A DNA stretch of 41,203 nucleotides from Clostridia bacterium. GTDB taxonomy: Bacteria > Bacillota > Clostridia > Oscillospirales > Acutalibacteraceae. Position 1 is the first letter of the stretch; every line of letters begins with the position of its first letter. Under the pieces are notes generated by a model, which was not told the DNA's origin, did not search any database, and was given only the letters and a program-made list of their open reading frames with translations. Shown here piece by piece: positions 1-8,087 of this stretch. The stretch lies in contig JAFWGH010000018.1 in the NCBI GenBank assembly GCA_017512465.1, positions 1 through 41,203 of the forward strand. The letters run 5' to 3'. The position numbers and the translations under genes were made by a program.

Positions 1-107
1 CAGTAGTTTTAAAAAATAATAAGCAAAACCACATTATCCTTGGTTGTTCTTATCCCTTGCCTCAGCGCTCGAGTTGACAAATTTCATCTCACTCTTTCAA
101 CCTCTGC
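1..107. other. Left-edge intergenic stretch, nothing recognised
   Basis: No open reading frame, tRNA-like fold or convincing promoter is visible here. A TTGACA hexamer occurs at 74-79 on the plus strand but no matching -10 follows at 16-18 nt. The stretch ends at the paired hairpins beginning at 108. Confidence 0.4.
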
Positions 108-140
108 CAGCTTGTAGAAAAAGAGTTTTTCTACAAGCTG
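108..140. repeat. Perfect 15-bp inverted repeat, 3-nt loop
   Basis: Arms at 108-122 and 126-140 are exact reverse complements around a GAG loop, and the A/T run is inside the stem next to the loop. The hairpin can form on both strands. It directly abuts a second hairpin (141-166), so the two together may stop transcription arriving from either side. The role is inferred. Confidence 0.6.
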
Positions 141-166
141 AAAGGCAGGCAAAAATGCCTGCCTTT
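141..166 (-). terminator. Hairpin terminator after the sodium symporter gene
   Basis: A perfect 10-bp stem (AAAGGCAGGC at 141-150 with GCCTGCCTTT at 157-166, loop AAAAAT) lies 16 nt beyond the symporter stop codon. There is no long T-tract on the minus strand. The adjacent 15-bp hairpin may supply the second stop. It could equally end a plus-strand transcript coming from outside the window. Confidence 0.5.
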
Positions 167-181
167 AGAATTATTATTCAC

Positions 182-1585
182 TTATATGATAGTCAATACG
201 CCGATGCTCTTTAAGAAGAGTACAAACATCAGTACCGGCGCAAGGAATTTTACGACGACATAGAACATATGCTTTCTTGTCATCTTCGCGCCTGTCTTTT
301 GCACCTCATCAATGACCATTTTCGGTCCTGTAAACCAGCCGACCAAAATACAAGTGGAAATTGCCACAATCGGCATCAGCGCCGAGTTGGAAATATAATC
401 CAGAATATCTAATATTTGACCGGTAGAGCCATTGGGCAGTGTCACTTCAAAGAGCAGTTTATTATAACCCAAGCAAACGATGATACCGCCGACGAGTGCA
501 ATCAAGCCCTCGATAATAACCGCCTTTTTTCTCGACCAGCCGAAAGCATCCATAAAGGAAGACACAATCGCTTCCAAAATGGAAACGGAGGAAGTGAGCG
601 CGGCAAATATAACCATCGCAAAGAAGATGGCGCCGACCACATTTCCCGCAACACCCATTTGTGCAAATACCTTCGGCAAGGAAACAAACATAAGGCTCGG
701 TCCGGAGGCTTCTAAGCCCTCTTTACCCATGAAGGCATACACAGCCGGAATAATCATGATACCCGCTAAGAGTGCCACACCTGTATCAAACAGCTCAATG
801 CGGCGCACGGATTTATCCAGATTATCCTTATCGGAAACATAAGAGCCGTATGCCACCATAATACCCATAGCAACACTGATAGAGAAGAATAACTGCCCCA
901 TCGCATCCATCACCGTGGTAAAGAATTGTTTGAGCGTTAACCCTTCAAAGGACGGTACAAAGAGAATTTTAAGGCCCTGCAAACCGGTGCGCACGGTGCC
1001 ATCGGCATCCGTGTGTATAATGGTCAGCGAGAAAATGGAGATACCCACAATCATAATTAATAAAACAGGCATCAATATTTTAGAGAGCGATTCAATACCC
1101 TTGTTCACACCGCGAATGACCACAACCGCCGTTACCGCAAAGAAAATTACATGAAAGATAATGGGTTGCCATGTACCGCTGATAAAACCGGTGAAATACT
1201 CATCCGAAGCGGCAGTAAACCCTTTGCCGGTGACAAAAACGCCGAAATACTTTAACAGCCAACCGCCGATAGCGGAATAGTAAGGCAAAATCAACATCGG
1301 CACAATGCAGGAAAGAACGCCTAAAAACTTCCAACCCTTTTTGCCTAAATGAGAATACGCGGTAAGCGGACTCTGCTTGGTTTTTCTACCGATGGCAATT
1401 TCACTCGTTAAGAGTGTATAACCGAAAGTGAGTGCCAAAATGATGTAGATAACAATAAACAGACCGCCGCCGTCTCGCGCTGCGAGATACGGAAAGCGCC
1501 AAATATTGCCTAAACCGACCGCACTGCCGGCTGCGGCAAGCACAAAACCGAGCGAGCCGCCAAAGGATGTTCTTTTTTTCTCCAT
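182..1585 (-). CDS. Sodium-dependent transporter, neurotransmitter:sodium symporter (SLC6/NSS) family
   Basis: 467-residue inner-membrane protein that takes up an amino acid or amine together with Na+; the substrate cannot be told from sequence. The NSS signature GSAVGLGNIWRFPYL is at residues 20-34, where the unwound first helix binds Na+ and substrate. About 11 hydrophobic segments follow, the usual size and topology of bacterial LeuT/TyrP-like members. The start at 1585 (MEKKRTSFGG) is preferred over upstream in-frame ATGs because family homology begins there and a GGGGA ribosome site lies 7 nt upstream. The gene has its own promoter (1662-1690), and its leader contains a 15-bp hairpin with a T-run (1617-1650). 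It follows sigF on the same strand but looks like a separate unit. Confidence 0.9.
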   Translation of the reverse strand: MEKKRTSFGGSLGFVLAAAGSAVGLGNIWRFPYLAARDGGGLFIVIYIILALTFGYTLLTSEIAIGRKTKQSPLTAYSHLGKKGWKFLGVLSCIVPMLILPYYSAIGGWLLKYFGVFVTGKGFTAASDEYFTGFISGTWQPIIFHVIFFAVTAVVVIRGVNKGIESLSKILMPVLLIMIVGISIFSLTIIHTDADGTVRTGLQGLKILFVPSFEGLTLKQFFTTVMDAMGQLFFSISVAMGIMVAYGSYVSDKDNLDKSVRRIELFDTGVALLAGIMIIPAVYAFMGKEGLEASGPSLMFVSLPKVFAQMGVAGNVVGAIFFAMVIFAALTSSVSILEAIVSSFMDAFGWSRKKAVIIEGLIALVGGIIVCLGYNKLLFEVTLPNGSTGQILDILDYISNSALMPIVAISTCILVGWFTGPKMVIDEVQKTGAKMTRKHMFYVVVKFLAPVLMFVLFLKSIGVLTII

Positions 1586-1616
1586 AATTGAATCCCCGTT
1601 TATGATGAATTTTGCA

Positions 1617-1650
1617 AAAAATAAATGAGTGCATCCACTCATTTATTTTT
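1617..1650 (-). terminator. Terminator-like hairpin between sigF and the symporter
   Basis: Perfect 15-bp stem (1617-1631 with 1636-1650, loop CATC). On the minus strand it is followed by a run of T, so it has the form of an intrinsic terminator for the spoIIA operon. The stem is AT-rich. It lies downstream of the symporter promoter, so it also forms the very 5' end of the symporter mRNA and could act as attenuator or 5' stabiliser. Confidence 0.55.
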
Positions 1651-1661
1651 ATTATTGATAC

Positions 1662-1690
1662 ATTATACATGATATTTAATATTTTTTCAA
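1662..1690 (-). promoter_or_regulatory. Promoter for the sodium symporter
   Basis: On the minus strand TTGAAA (1690-1685), a 17-nt spacer and TATAAT (1667-1662) give a near-consensus sigma-A-type promoter. Predicted transcription starts near 1655, about 70 nt before the ATG. It sits just downstream of the sigF stop codon. Confidence 0.7.
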
Positions 1691-1707
1691 TATATAAAAA
1701 AGATTTG

Positions 1708-2366
1708 CTAAGTACTCGCCATAAACTCACGCAGCTTTTGGAGTATTTTTTTCTCTTTGCGCGATACTTGTACTTGCGAAATACCTAAAAGCGCGGCAGT
1801 TTTGCCTGTGTATACTCTTTATAGTAGCGAAAGCGAATCAACTCGCGCTCCTCTTTCGGCAGGCTTTGCAGTGCTTGGGATAAAGCGATGCTTTCCTCTA
1901 TTTTTTCCGCATGCGATTCCACACTGACATCAAACTCCTCCCCCTGCTCGGTAGTTAGGGACATCACCGGCAGGTTACATGAAAGAATCTCGGCGGTCTC
2001 TGCCTGCGAAAAGCCAAGCAGCTCCGCCAATTCGCCGACTGTCGGCTCCCTGTCATGCTCGAGCATAAAGCTTTCACGCTTTTTAAGTGCCAAAACACCC
2101 TTTTCCTTCATACTGCGGCTGAGTTTAATTGCACCGCCCGCACGAAACAAGCCCTTGATTTCTCCGAGAATAACCGGAACGGCATAGGTGGAAAAAGCAA
2201 AGCCGCGGGATGCATCAAATCCGTCAATACTCTTAATTAAACCGATACAGCCGGCTTGAAACAAATCATCATACTCTATTCCCCTGCCCTTAAAGCGCGC
2301 GGCAAGCGCATGCACTAAATTTATATTTTCGCGTATCTTTTCTTCTCTGCTTTGTGCGGCTAACAC
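1708..2366 (-). CDS. sigF: Sporulation sigma factor SigF, frameshifted before region 4.2
   Basis: Forespore-specific RNA polymerase sigma factor, held inactive by SpoIIAB and released by SpoIIAA. The frame starting at GTG 2366 covers region 2 (DLFQAGCIGLIKSIDGFD, then FSTYAVPVILGEIK) and region 3. It runs into a TAG at about 1785 after ...YYKEYTQAKLPRF. Reading the other frame from the T-run at 1800-1803 (A-run on the coding strand) restores TAALLGISQVQVSRKEKK and ends at TAG 1708-1710. That is the region 4.2 helix-turn-helix for -35 recognition. One missing A explains it: the locus is 659 nt where 660 (219 residues) would be intact. GTG overlaps the spoIIAB stop, as expected for this operon. 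As written, the 193-residue product would lack -35 binding. A consensus error at the homopolymer is the simplest alternative to a true mutation. Confidence 0.88.
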
Positions 2367-2797
2367 CGCTCTTTGCTCTCTATTTTTTTAATCAATGTCA
2401 CCGTGGTGCCTTTTCCGAGAGTAGAGCGCACGGTGATTTTATCGCAAAAGGACTGCATGACGGCAAACCCCAGTCCCGCGCGTTCCTCCGGTTCGGAGGA
2501 AAAAAGCGGTGTCATCGCTTTATGTATGTCCGCAATCCCGCAGCCCCTGTCTCGGATGCGGATTTTCACCGTTTGGTCTGCGAAGATGCCCACCCAAATA
2601 TAGATTCTGCCGACCGTATTTTTATAGGCATGCACGATGCAGTTTGTCACCGCTTCGCTCACGGCGGTTTTAATATCGCTGATTTCCTCTATCGTCGGGT
2701 CCAGCCCTGCCACAAATGCACTGACCGCCACGCGCGAAAAGCTTTCATTGACCGAGTGGCTTTCCAAGGTCAGCTTCATTTCATTTATTGCCTTCAT
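2360..2797 (-). CDS. spoIIAB: Anti-sigma F factor SpoIIAB, serine kinase
   Basis: GHKL-fold ATPase/kinase that binds SigF in the predivisional cell and phosphorylates SpoIIAA. The N box (EAVTNCIVHAY), G1 box (RDRGCGIAD) and G2 box (ERAGLGFAVMQ) are all visible, and 145 residues is the normal length. The start at 2797 (MKAINEMKL) is chosen over an ATG two codons upstream. The AAGGAG site is only about 1 nt from that earlier ATG but 7 nt from this one, and the known family N-terminus also begins this way. The start lies 2 nt past the spoIIAA stop, and the 3' end overlaps the GTG of sigF, so the three are translationally coupled. Confidence 0.95.
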   Translation of the reverse strand: MKAINEMKLTLESHSVNESFSRVAVSAFVAGLDPTIEEISDIKTAVSEAVTNCIVHAYKNTVGRIYIWVGIFADQTVKIRIRDRGCGIADIHKAMTPLFSSEPEERAGLGFAVMQSFCDKITVRSTLGKGTTVTLIKKIESKERC

Positions 2798-2799
2798 GT

Positions 2800-3117
2800 T
2801 CATTCTCCTTTACAGTCAATTTTTGCGAGCAAATCCAGTCCCGCCAGTTTCATCACCTTCATTGTGGAGCGGTTGACACCGCGTACACGCAGCCGCCCGC
2901 CCATTGCATGCATGAGCTTATAGCGCCCCATCACCAGCCCAATACCGGAAGAATCCATAAAACTGACACCCATAAAATCCAGGCACAGCTCTTTGGGCGC
3001 AATACAGTTTACAGCTTCATCTATCTGCTCTCGGATAAACACCGAGGAATGGTGGTCAATTTCCCCCGAGAGAAAAGCAGTGGTAAGATTCTTGTTTTTT
3101 TCTATTTTCACAGGCAT
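2800..3117 (-). CDS. spoIIAA: Anti-anti-sigma F factor SpoIIAA
   Basis: 105-residue STAS-domain protein that, when unphosphorylated, displaces SigF from SpoIIAB. The phosphorylation loop with the acceptor serine is plain (VSFMDSSGIGLVMGRYK, about residues 52-68). An upstream in-frame extension exists, but the ATG at 3117 has an AAGGAG site 6 nt ahead and matches the family N-terminus, so it is taken as the start. It is first gene of the spoIIA operon. Only about 30 nt separate it from the hairpin that ends folC. A sigma-H promoter is expected from Bacillus/Clostridium, but none could be read with confidence. Confidence 0.95.
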   Translation of the reverse strand: MPVKIEKNKNLTTAFLSGEIDHHSSVFIREQIDEAVNCIAPKELCLDFMGVSFMDSSGIGLVMGRYKLMHAMGGRLRVRGVNRSTMKVMKLAGLDLLAKIDCKGE

Positions 3118-3147
3118 AACAGTCTCCTTTCGGCAAATCATTGCACA

Positions 3148-3182
3148 ATAAAAAAACGGTATCACCAACAGGATACCGTTTT
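3148..3182 (-). terminator. Intrinsic terminator after folC
   Basis: Perfect 11-bp stem (3153-3163 with 3172-3182, 8-nt loop), followed on the minus strand by six or seven T. It sits 38 nt past the folC stop codon and only about 30 nt before spoIIAA. It should insulate the sporulation operon from valS-folC transcription. Confidence 0.85.
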
Positions 3183-3220
3183 CATATTTCATATTTTGTT
3201 GAAACTTGTCCGCAAGGGAA

Positions 3221-4447
3221 TTATTCTTCACATAGAATATATCCTCTGATATCTGCCGCCAAATACAGCGAGCCGCAAACGAGAATAAGTGTTTGCTCAT
3301 CTGACAGTGTTTCGGCATAATCGAGTGCATCGCGCGCACTTTCAAAAAAAGGACAATGTAAATAATTTCCCAAAGCCTCTGCACTCAGTGCCCGCGGATT
3401 CGAAGCGGTGGTTGCCACCATTTTTGCGGCAATATCCTCAATCTTCAACACACAGTCTTTCCACTGCTTATCTTCCATCATTGCCGTGACGGCGATAATC
3501 CGTTTCTCCGCAAAAAAATGCCGCATGGTTTTGCATAGCTGCTCCACGCCATCGAGGTTATGTGCACCGTCAATAATAATATCGGGATGTCTGTGTGCAA
3601 GCTCCATACGCGCCGGAAGCCGCGCCGCGCGAATCCCTTTAAATATGGATGTATCGCAAGCGCCTAACAGTTTTGCCGTTTCGATGGCGGTAACCGCATT
3701 TTGCATTTGGTGAAAACCGAGCATGGAAAGCTCATACATTTTATCCCCGTAAAAAAAGGCTTTGCCGTTATAGGAGCGCGTTTTGTTTTCGCAAATCAAT
3801 AAGCGGTTTTGCTGCTTCCCCGCCGCTTCGCGGATTACTTCCTCTACCTCCGGTGCCTGCCCGTAAGCGAGAATAGTGGTCCCGCCCGACTTAATAATTC
3901 CCGCCTTATTGGCGGCAATAGAAGCGAGCGTTTCGCCGAGGTAATCCGTATGGTCATAGGAAATGGAAGTAATCACACTCGCAAGCGGTGTATCAATAAC
4001 ATTGGTGGCATCATAGATACCGCCCAAGCCGACTTCGAGCACCACTATATCGCATTCCTTTGCCGCAAAATACAGCATGGCAATGGCGGTGACTACCTCA
4101 AATTCCGTGGGCATATCGTCCATTCTTTCGGCTTGTGCAAAGACCTCCTGCGCATACATGCATAAATCTTCCTTCGAAATCATTTCACCGCAAAACTGCA
4201 TGCGCTCTCTAAAATCGATAATATACGGTGAGGTATACAACCCTACACGCATTCCTTCAGCGATAAAAATCTCGCTGAGCATGGCGGATACGGAGCCTTT
4301 TCCGTTTGTTCCCGCCACATGAATAAAGCGCAACGAGCGCTGCGGGTCGCCCAAGCGGTGCAATAAAGCAGACATCCGCTCTAAGCCTAAACGGGTGCCG
4401 AATCGGTTAAGTGAATGAATTTTTGCTAAAGTTTGCTGATAATTCAT
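3221..4447 (-). CDS. folC: Bifunctional folylpolyglutamate synthase / dihydrofolate synthase
   Basis: Mur-ligase-family cytoplasmic enzyme that adds glutamate to dihydropteroate and to folates using ATP. The P-loop GTNGKGS is at residues 46-52. The family's SYDHTDYLGETLASIAANKAGI and DGAHN segments follow, and the C-terminal domain is complete. 408 residues is a typical length. Its ATG overlaps the valS TGA (ATGA), so it is translated in coupling with valS, a common Firmicute arrangement. The transcript ends at the hairpin at 3148-3182. Confidence 0.95.
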   Translation of the reverse strand: MNYQQTLAKIHSLNRFGTRLGLERMSALLHRLGDPQRSLRFIHVAGTNGKGSVSAMLSEIFIAEGMRVGLYTSPYIIDFRERMQFCGEMISKEDLCMYAQEVFAQAERMDDMPTEFEVVTAIAMLYFAAKECDIVVLEVGLGGIYDATNVIDTPLASVITSISYDHTDYLGETLASIAANKAGIIKSGGTTILAYGQAPEVEEVIREAAGKQQNRLLICENKTRSYNGKAFFYGDKMYELSMLGFHQMQNAVTAIETAKLLGACDTSIFKGIRAARLPARMELAHRHPDIIIDGAHNLDGVEQLCKTMRHFFAEKRIIAVTAMMEDKQWKDCVLKIEDIAAKMVATTASNPRALSAEALGNYLHCPFFESARDALDYAETLSDEQTLILVCGSLYLAADIRGYILCEE

Positions 4448-7065
4448 GAACCTAAATTCTCAATGCTTTTTTGAATGTTGGCAATTTTTTCTTCCAACAC
4501 AACTTTTTCCGCTTTCACGCCCTCAACCACCTTTTCGGGTGCTTTGGAGAGGAAGCCTTCATTTGCCAGCTTGCCGTTAACCTGTGCGAGCTTCTTTTCG
4601 GCGGCGGCTTTTTCCTTTTCAAGGCGCTTCTTTTCTTCCTCAAAATCAATCAATTCCGCAAGCGGAATGTAGATAGTCGCATCATCCGTGACAATCTGCA
4701 CAGCGGTGGGCATATCGAAACTTGCCGCCACTTCGACCTCACTTGCACCGGCAAGGCGCTGCATAAAGGGTACAGATGCTTTGAAGGTATCAACATACTC
4801 ACTCGCAATACATACCTTTGCTTTCTTTGAAGGCGGCACATTCATTTCGCTGCGCCTGGTTCTGATGGCGCGAATGGCTTTGATAATTCTGCCCATTTCC
4901 GCCTCTGCTTCGGGGAAATGTAAGGCATCTTTATACTCCGGCCACTTGGAAATCATAATGCTCTCGCATTCATCGGACATGGTCTGCCAGATTTCTTCGG
5001 TGATAAACGGCATAAAGGGATGCAAGAGCTTCATGGTTTCGCTCATCACAAAGATAATTACTTCTCTTACAGTCTTTGCCGCCTGCTCATCGGCATTAAA
5101 GCGGATTTTCGCCAATTCGATATACCAGTCGCACAGATAATCCCAAATGAAATCATACAGCTTGCTAACCGCCACACCAAGCTCATATTTATCCAAGTTT
5201 TCGGAGACCTCTTTTGCAAGGGTATTAAACTTGGAGAGTATCCATTTATCCTCAAGTGCGAGGGTTTCGGGAAGCACATGCTCAATCGTCTTGCCTTCGC
5301 AGTTCATGTTAATGAAGCGCGCAGCATTCCAAATCTTGTTGGCAAAGTTGGAGGAAGCCGTGATTTTTTCCTCGCTGAAACGCATATCGTTTCCGGGGCT
5401 GTTGCCCGTGGCAAGAGTGAAGCGCAGTGCATCCGCACCATGCTCTTCTATCACCTTGAGCGGGTCAATACCGTTGCCGAGGCTCTTAGACATCTTTCTG
5501 CCCTGTGCATCACGCACAATACCGTGAATAAACACGGTGTGGAACGGAATTTTACCGGTATATGCAATAGAGGAGAATATCATCCTTGCTACCCAGAAGA
5601 AGATGATATCATAACCGGTTACAAGCACATCTGTCGGGAAGAAGTATTTAAGTTCCTCTGTATCCTCCGGCCATCCCAAGGTAGAGAAAGGCCATAAAGC
5701 GGAGGAGAACCAGGTATCTAAGGTATCCGGATCTCTTTGCAACTTTTCACAGCCGCAGTGCGGACACTTATCGGGGTCCTCATAATCCACCACGATTTCA
5801 CCGCACTCCGGGCAATACCAGGCGGGAATCTGATGTCCCCACCACAGCTGGCGGGAAATACACCAGTCTTTAATATTTTCCATCCAGTGATAATAAATTT
5901 TTGAGAAGCGCTCGGGCACAAATTTGATTTCGCCATCGCGCACCGCTTGAATTGCAGGCTTGGCGAGCGGCTCCATTTTTACAAACCACTGCTTAGACAC
6001 ACGCGGCTCTACCGGTGTATGGCAGCGGTAGCAGGTGCCGACATTATGTGTGAGCGGCTCAACTTTAACAAGATAACCCTCTTTTTCGAGGTCGGCAACC
6101 ACGGCTTTGCGGCAGGCGGCGAGACTTAAGCCTTCATATTTACCGGCATGCTCGTTCATAAACCCGTCTTCCGTGGTAACGGTAATGACATCCAAGTTAT
6201 GTCTTAAACCGACTTCATAGTCATTCGGGTCATGTGCCGGAGTGATTTTTACCACACCGGTACCGAATTCCATTTCGACATAATCATCCGCAATGAGCGG
6301 TATTTCTTTATTAACAAGCGGTAAAATGAGCATTTTACCGACCATATCTTTATATCTTTCATCATCGGGATGCACTGCCACGGCAGTATCGCCGAGCATG
6401 GTCTCCGGTCTGGTAGTCGCCAACTCCACATAGCCCGAACCATCGGCAAAGGGATAGCGCAGGTGCCAGAAGGAACCATCCTTCTGCTCATATTCCACCT
6501 CTGCATCCGAAATAGAGGTACAGCAGTGCGGGCACCAGTTAATCATTCGCTCGCCGCGGTAAATGAGACCTTTTTTATAGAGGTCCACAAATACCTTGCG
6601 CACGGCTTTAGAACAGCCTTCATCCATTGTAAAGCGCTCTCTGTCCCAATCACAGGATGAGCCCATCTTTTTAAGCTGAGTGACAATGCGTGTGCCGTAT
6701 TGGCGGCGCCAATCCCAAGCGCGTTCCAAAAAGCCGTCTCTTCCGACATCTTCTTTGGTAAGCCCTTCTTCCTTCATTGCGGCAACAATTTTTGCCTCTG
6801 TTGCAATGGAAGCATGGTCGGTACCCGGTACCCAGAGGGTGCCGAAGCCCTGCATTCTTTTATAGCGAATTAAGATATCTTGAAAGGTATTATCGAGCGC
6901 ATGCCCCATGTGCAGCTGCCCGGTAATATTCGGGGGCGGCATCACAATGGAGTATGAGGGCTTATCCTCTTTGATTTGCCCTTTGAAATAACCTTTTTCT
7001 AACCAAAATTTATAATTTTTATCTTCCACCGCTTTGGGGGAATAGCTTTTATCGAGATTTGCCAT
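4444..7065 (-). CDS. valS: Valyl-tRNA synthetase
   Basis: Class I aminoacyl-tRNA synthetase charging tRNA-Val, 873 residues, full length. Visible are the PPPNITGQLHMGHA signature (HMGH at 52-55), the editing insert, the KMSKS loop (GRKMSKSLGN, about residue 520), the anticodon-binding domain, and the C-terminal coiled coil (EEEKKRLEKEKAAAEKKLAQ) typical of ValRS. The ATG at 7065 has AAGGAA 9 nt upstream. No T-box leader is present: only 23 nt separate it from yhhN, so it appears to be expressed from the yhhN promoter. Confidence 0.97.
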   Translation of the reverse strand: MANLDKSYSPKAVEDKNYKFWLEKGYFKGQIKEDKPSYSIVMPPPNITGQLHMGHALDNTFQDILIRYKRMQGFGTLWVPGTDHASIATEAKIVAAMKEEGLTKEDVGRDGFLERAWDWRRQYGTRIVTQLKKMGSSCDWDRERFTMDEGCSKAVRKVFVDLYKKGLIYRGERMINWCPHCCTSISDAEVEYEQKDGSFWHLRYPFADGSGYVELATTRPETMLGDTAVAVHPDDERYKDMVGKMLILPLVNKEIPLIADDYVEMEFGTGVVKITPAHDPNDYEVGLRHNLDVITVTTEDGFMNEHAGKYEGLSLAACRKAVVADLEKEGYLVKVEPLTHNVGTCYRCHTPVEPRVSKQWFVKMEPLAKPAIQAVRDGEIKFVPERFSKIYYHWMENIKDWCISRQLWWGHQIPAWYCPECGEIVVDYEDPDKCPHCGCEKLQRDPDTLDTWFSSALWPFSTLGWPEDTEELKYFFPTDVLVTGYDIIFFWVARMIFSSIAYTGKIPFHTVFIHGIVRDAQGRKMSKSLGNGIDPLKVIEEHGADALRFTLATGNSPGNDMRFSEEKITASSNFANKIWNAARFINMNCEGKTIEHVLPETLALEDKWILSKFNTLAKEVSENLDKYELGVAVSKLYDFIWDYLCDWYIELAKIRFNADEQAAKTVREVIIFVMSETMKLLHPFMPFITEEIWQTMSDECESIMISKWPEYKDALHFPEAEAEMGRIIKAIRAIRTRRSEMNVPPSKKAKVCIASEYVDTFKASVPFMQRLAGASEVEVAASFDMPTAVQIVTDDATIYIPLAELIDFEEEKKRLEKEKAAAEKKLAQVNGKLANEGFLSKAPEKVVEGVKAEKVVLEEKIANIQKSIENLGS

Positions 7066-7088
7066 GTTTCAAATTTCCTTACTTTTAA

Positions 7089-7883
7089 TTAATATAAATT
7101 GACATGTCCGCAAAGTAATATAGTACTTGCAAGCATCATTTGACCGATGAAATAGGTAGTCAGATTGACCACTTTCAATTTATAAGAGGTCTTCGCTCTG
7201 TCATCACCGAATAAGCAGAACACAAGCGTACCGTCACTGACCACAAACAAAACAGCGCCCACAGCGAGCACAACACTCATAAGCCATGAGTATTTACCCG
7301 CATAAATAGCAAGCGTGATAGCGCATACGAGCATGGTGCTGATGGTTGCCGCATACAGTGCCACCGGAACAACAGCCGGACCGAGTTTGAGTTTCACGAC
7401 AAGCTGAACTGCCACAAATGCGACTAACAGGATGGCAACCTCCACAATAATGGTTTTAATGGTTTTGCTGCCCCAGCCGCCAACGGCCTTAATGCCTTCG
7501 ATATATGCTAAGACATAGAAGATGTGCCCGACTAAAAACGCCACCAAGCCGCTGACAAAGGAAGCGGCGGTAAATACTTTACCGGGGTTCTTCGTGAGCG
7601 CGGTTAAATGCAAGAGCAAATCGCCGAGCCAGCCTAAGCACAGACCGATTACCATATCTTTTGCAAAGGGCTCTAAAAACTTATTGCCCCACGCATCTTT
7701 TGCCGCAAAAAAGGCAAAAACACCATAGCCGACAAACAGGGATGCGGAAATCATTTTCCAAATAAAGGATTTCACGCACTTTTTCGGCCACTGCGCTTTA
7801 ATAAAAATCGGAAACGCAATACATTCTGCCACCCAAAATACGGCAGCAATAATATAAACCGATACACTATAGTTCGCTGTCAT
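7089..7883 (-). CDS. YhhN-family membrane protein, probable lysoplasmalogenase
   Basis: 264-residue protein with about eight hydrophobic segments. Family features of YhhN/TMEM86 are visible: GWLGDLLLHL (about residues 83-92), GHIFYVLAY (about 119-127) and VVSDGTLVF (about 216-224), whose polar residues line the catalytic site. Characterised members cleave the vinyl-ether bond of lysoplasmalogens. Many anaerobic Clostridia make plasmalogens, so a role in ether-lipid turnover fits, but activity is inferred. It is first gene of a yhhN-valS-folC unit. A GGAGG site precedes the ATG. It is somewhat longer than many family members. Confidence 0.75.
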   Translation of the reverse strand: MTANYSVSVYIIAAVFWVAECIAFPIFIKAQWPKKCVKSFIWKMISASLFVGYGVFAFFAAKDAWGNKFLEPFAKDMVIGLCLGWLGDLLLHLTALTKNPGKVFTAASFVSGLVAFLVGHIFYVLAYIEGIKAVGGWGSKTIKTIIVEVAILLVAFVAVQLVVKLKLGPAVVPVALYAATISTMLVCAITLAIYAGKYSWLMSVVLAVGAVLFVVSDGTLVFCLFGDDRAKTSYKLKVVNLTTYFIGQMMLASTILLCGHVNLY

Positions 7884-8020
7884 AATGAACCTCCATTAAA
7901 AAATCCACATAGATATAGTTATTTTGCCATAGTCTGTATAAAATTACAATAATTAATCAAAAATTATATATAATATATACTATTCGTTCTTCTCGTGAAT
8001 CGCTGCAATTCAAATAATGG
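7884..8020. other. Divergent intergenic region, yhhN / metG
   Basis: AT-rich spacer between the divergent yhhN and metG genes. The metG promoter lies at its right end. On the minus strand only weak -10/-35 matches were found for yhhN (for example TTGTAA with CAAAAT at 17 nt), so no promoter is claimed there. Confidence 0.4.
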
Positions 8021-8049
8021 TTGAATAACAGCAAAAAATAAAGTATAAT
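8021..8049 (+). promoter_or_regulatory. metG promoter
   Basis: TTGAAT (8021-8026), 17-nt spacer, TATAAT (8044-8049). The predicted leader is about 30 nt, which leaves no room for a T-box or SAM riboswitch. GAAAGGAAG lies 8-16 nt before the ATG. Confidence 0.8.
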
Positions 8050-8087
8050 AAATATTTGTAGATTATTTTTGAAAGGAAGAAAACACC

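Noticed and set aside
1795..1805. Programmed -1 frameshift at the sigF A-run
   Set aside because: Re-reading one A would restore the frame, but the site (GCA AAA CTG) is not a standard slippery heptamer, the run has only four A, and SigF is not known to use recoding.
3183..3240. Sigma-H promoter for spoIIA
   Set aside because: Candidate boxes around GACAAGTT and ATGAAAT match the consensus too poorly to report.
5020..5697. 225-codon plus-strand ORF
   Set aside because: Antisense shadow of valS; several other such frames (2354-2923, 28222-28773, 480-842) have the same explanation.
7066..7088. T-box ahead of valS
   Set aside because: Only 23 nt lie between yhhN and valS, and no T-box core sequence occurs upstream of yhhN.
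8050..8087. T-box or SAM riboswitch ahead of metG
   Set aside because: The predicted leader is only about 30 nt.
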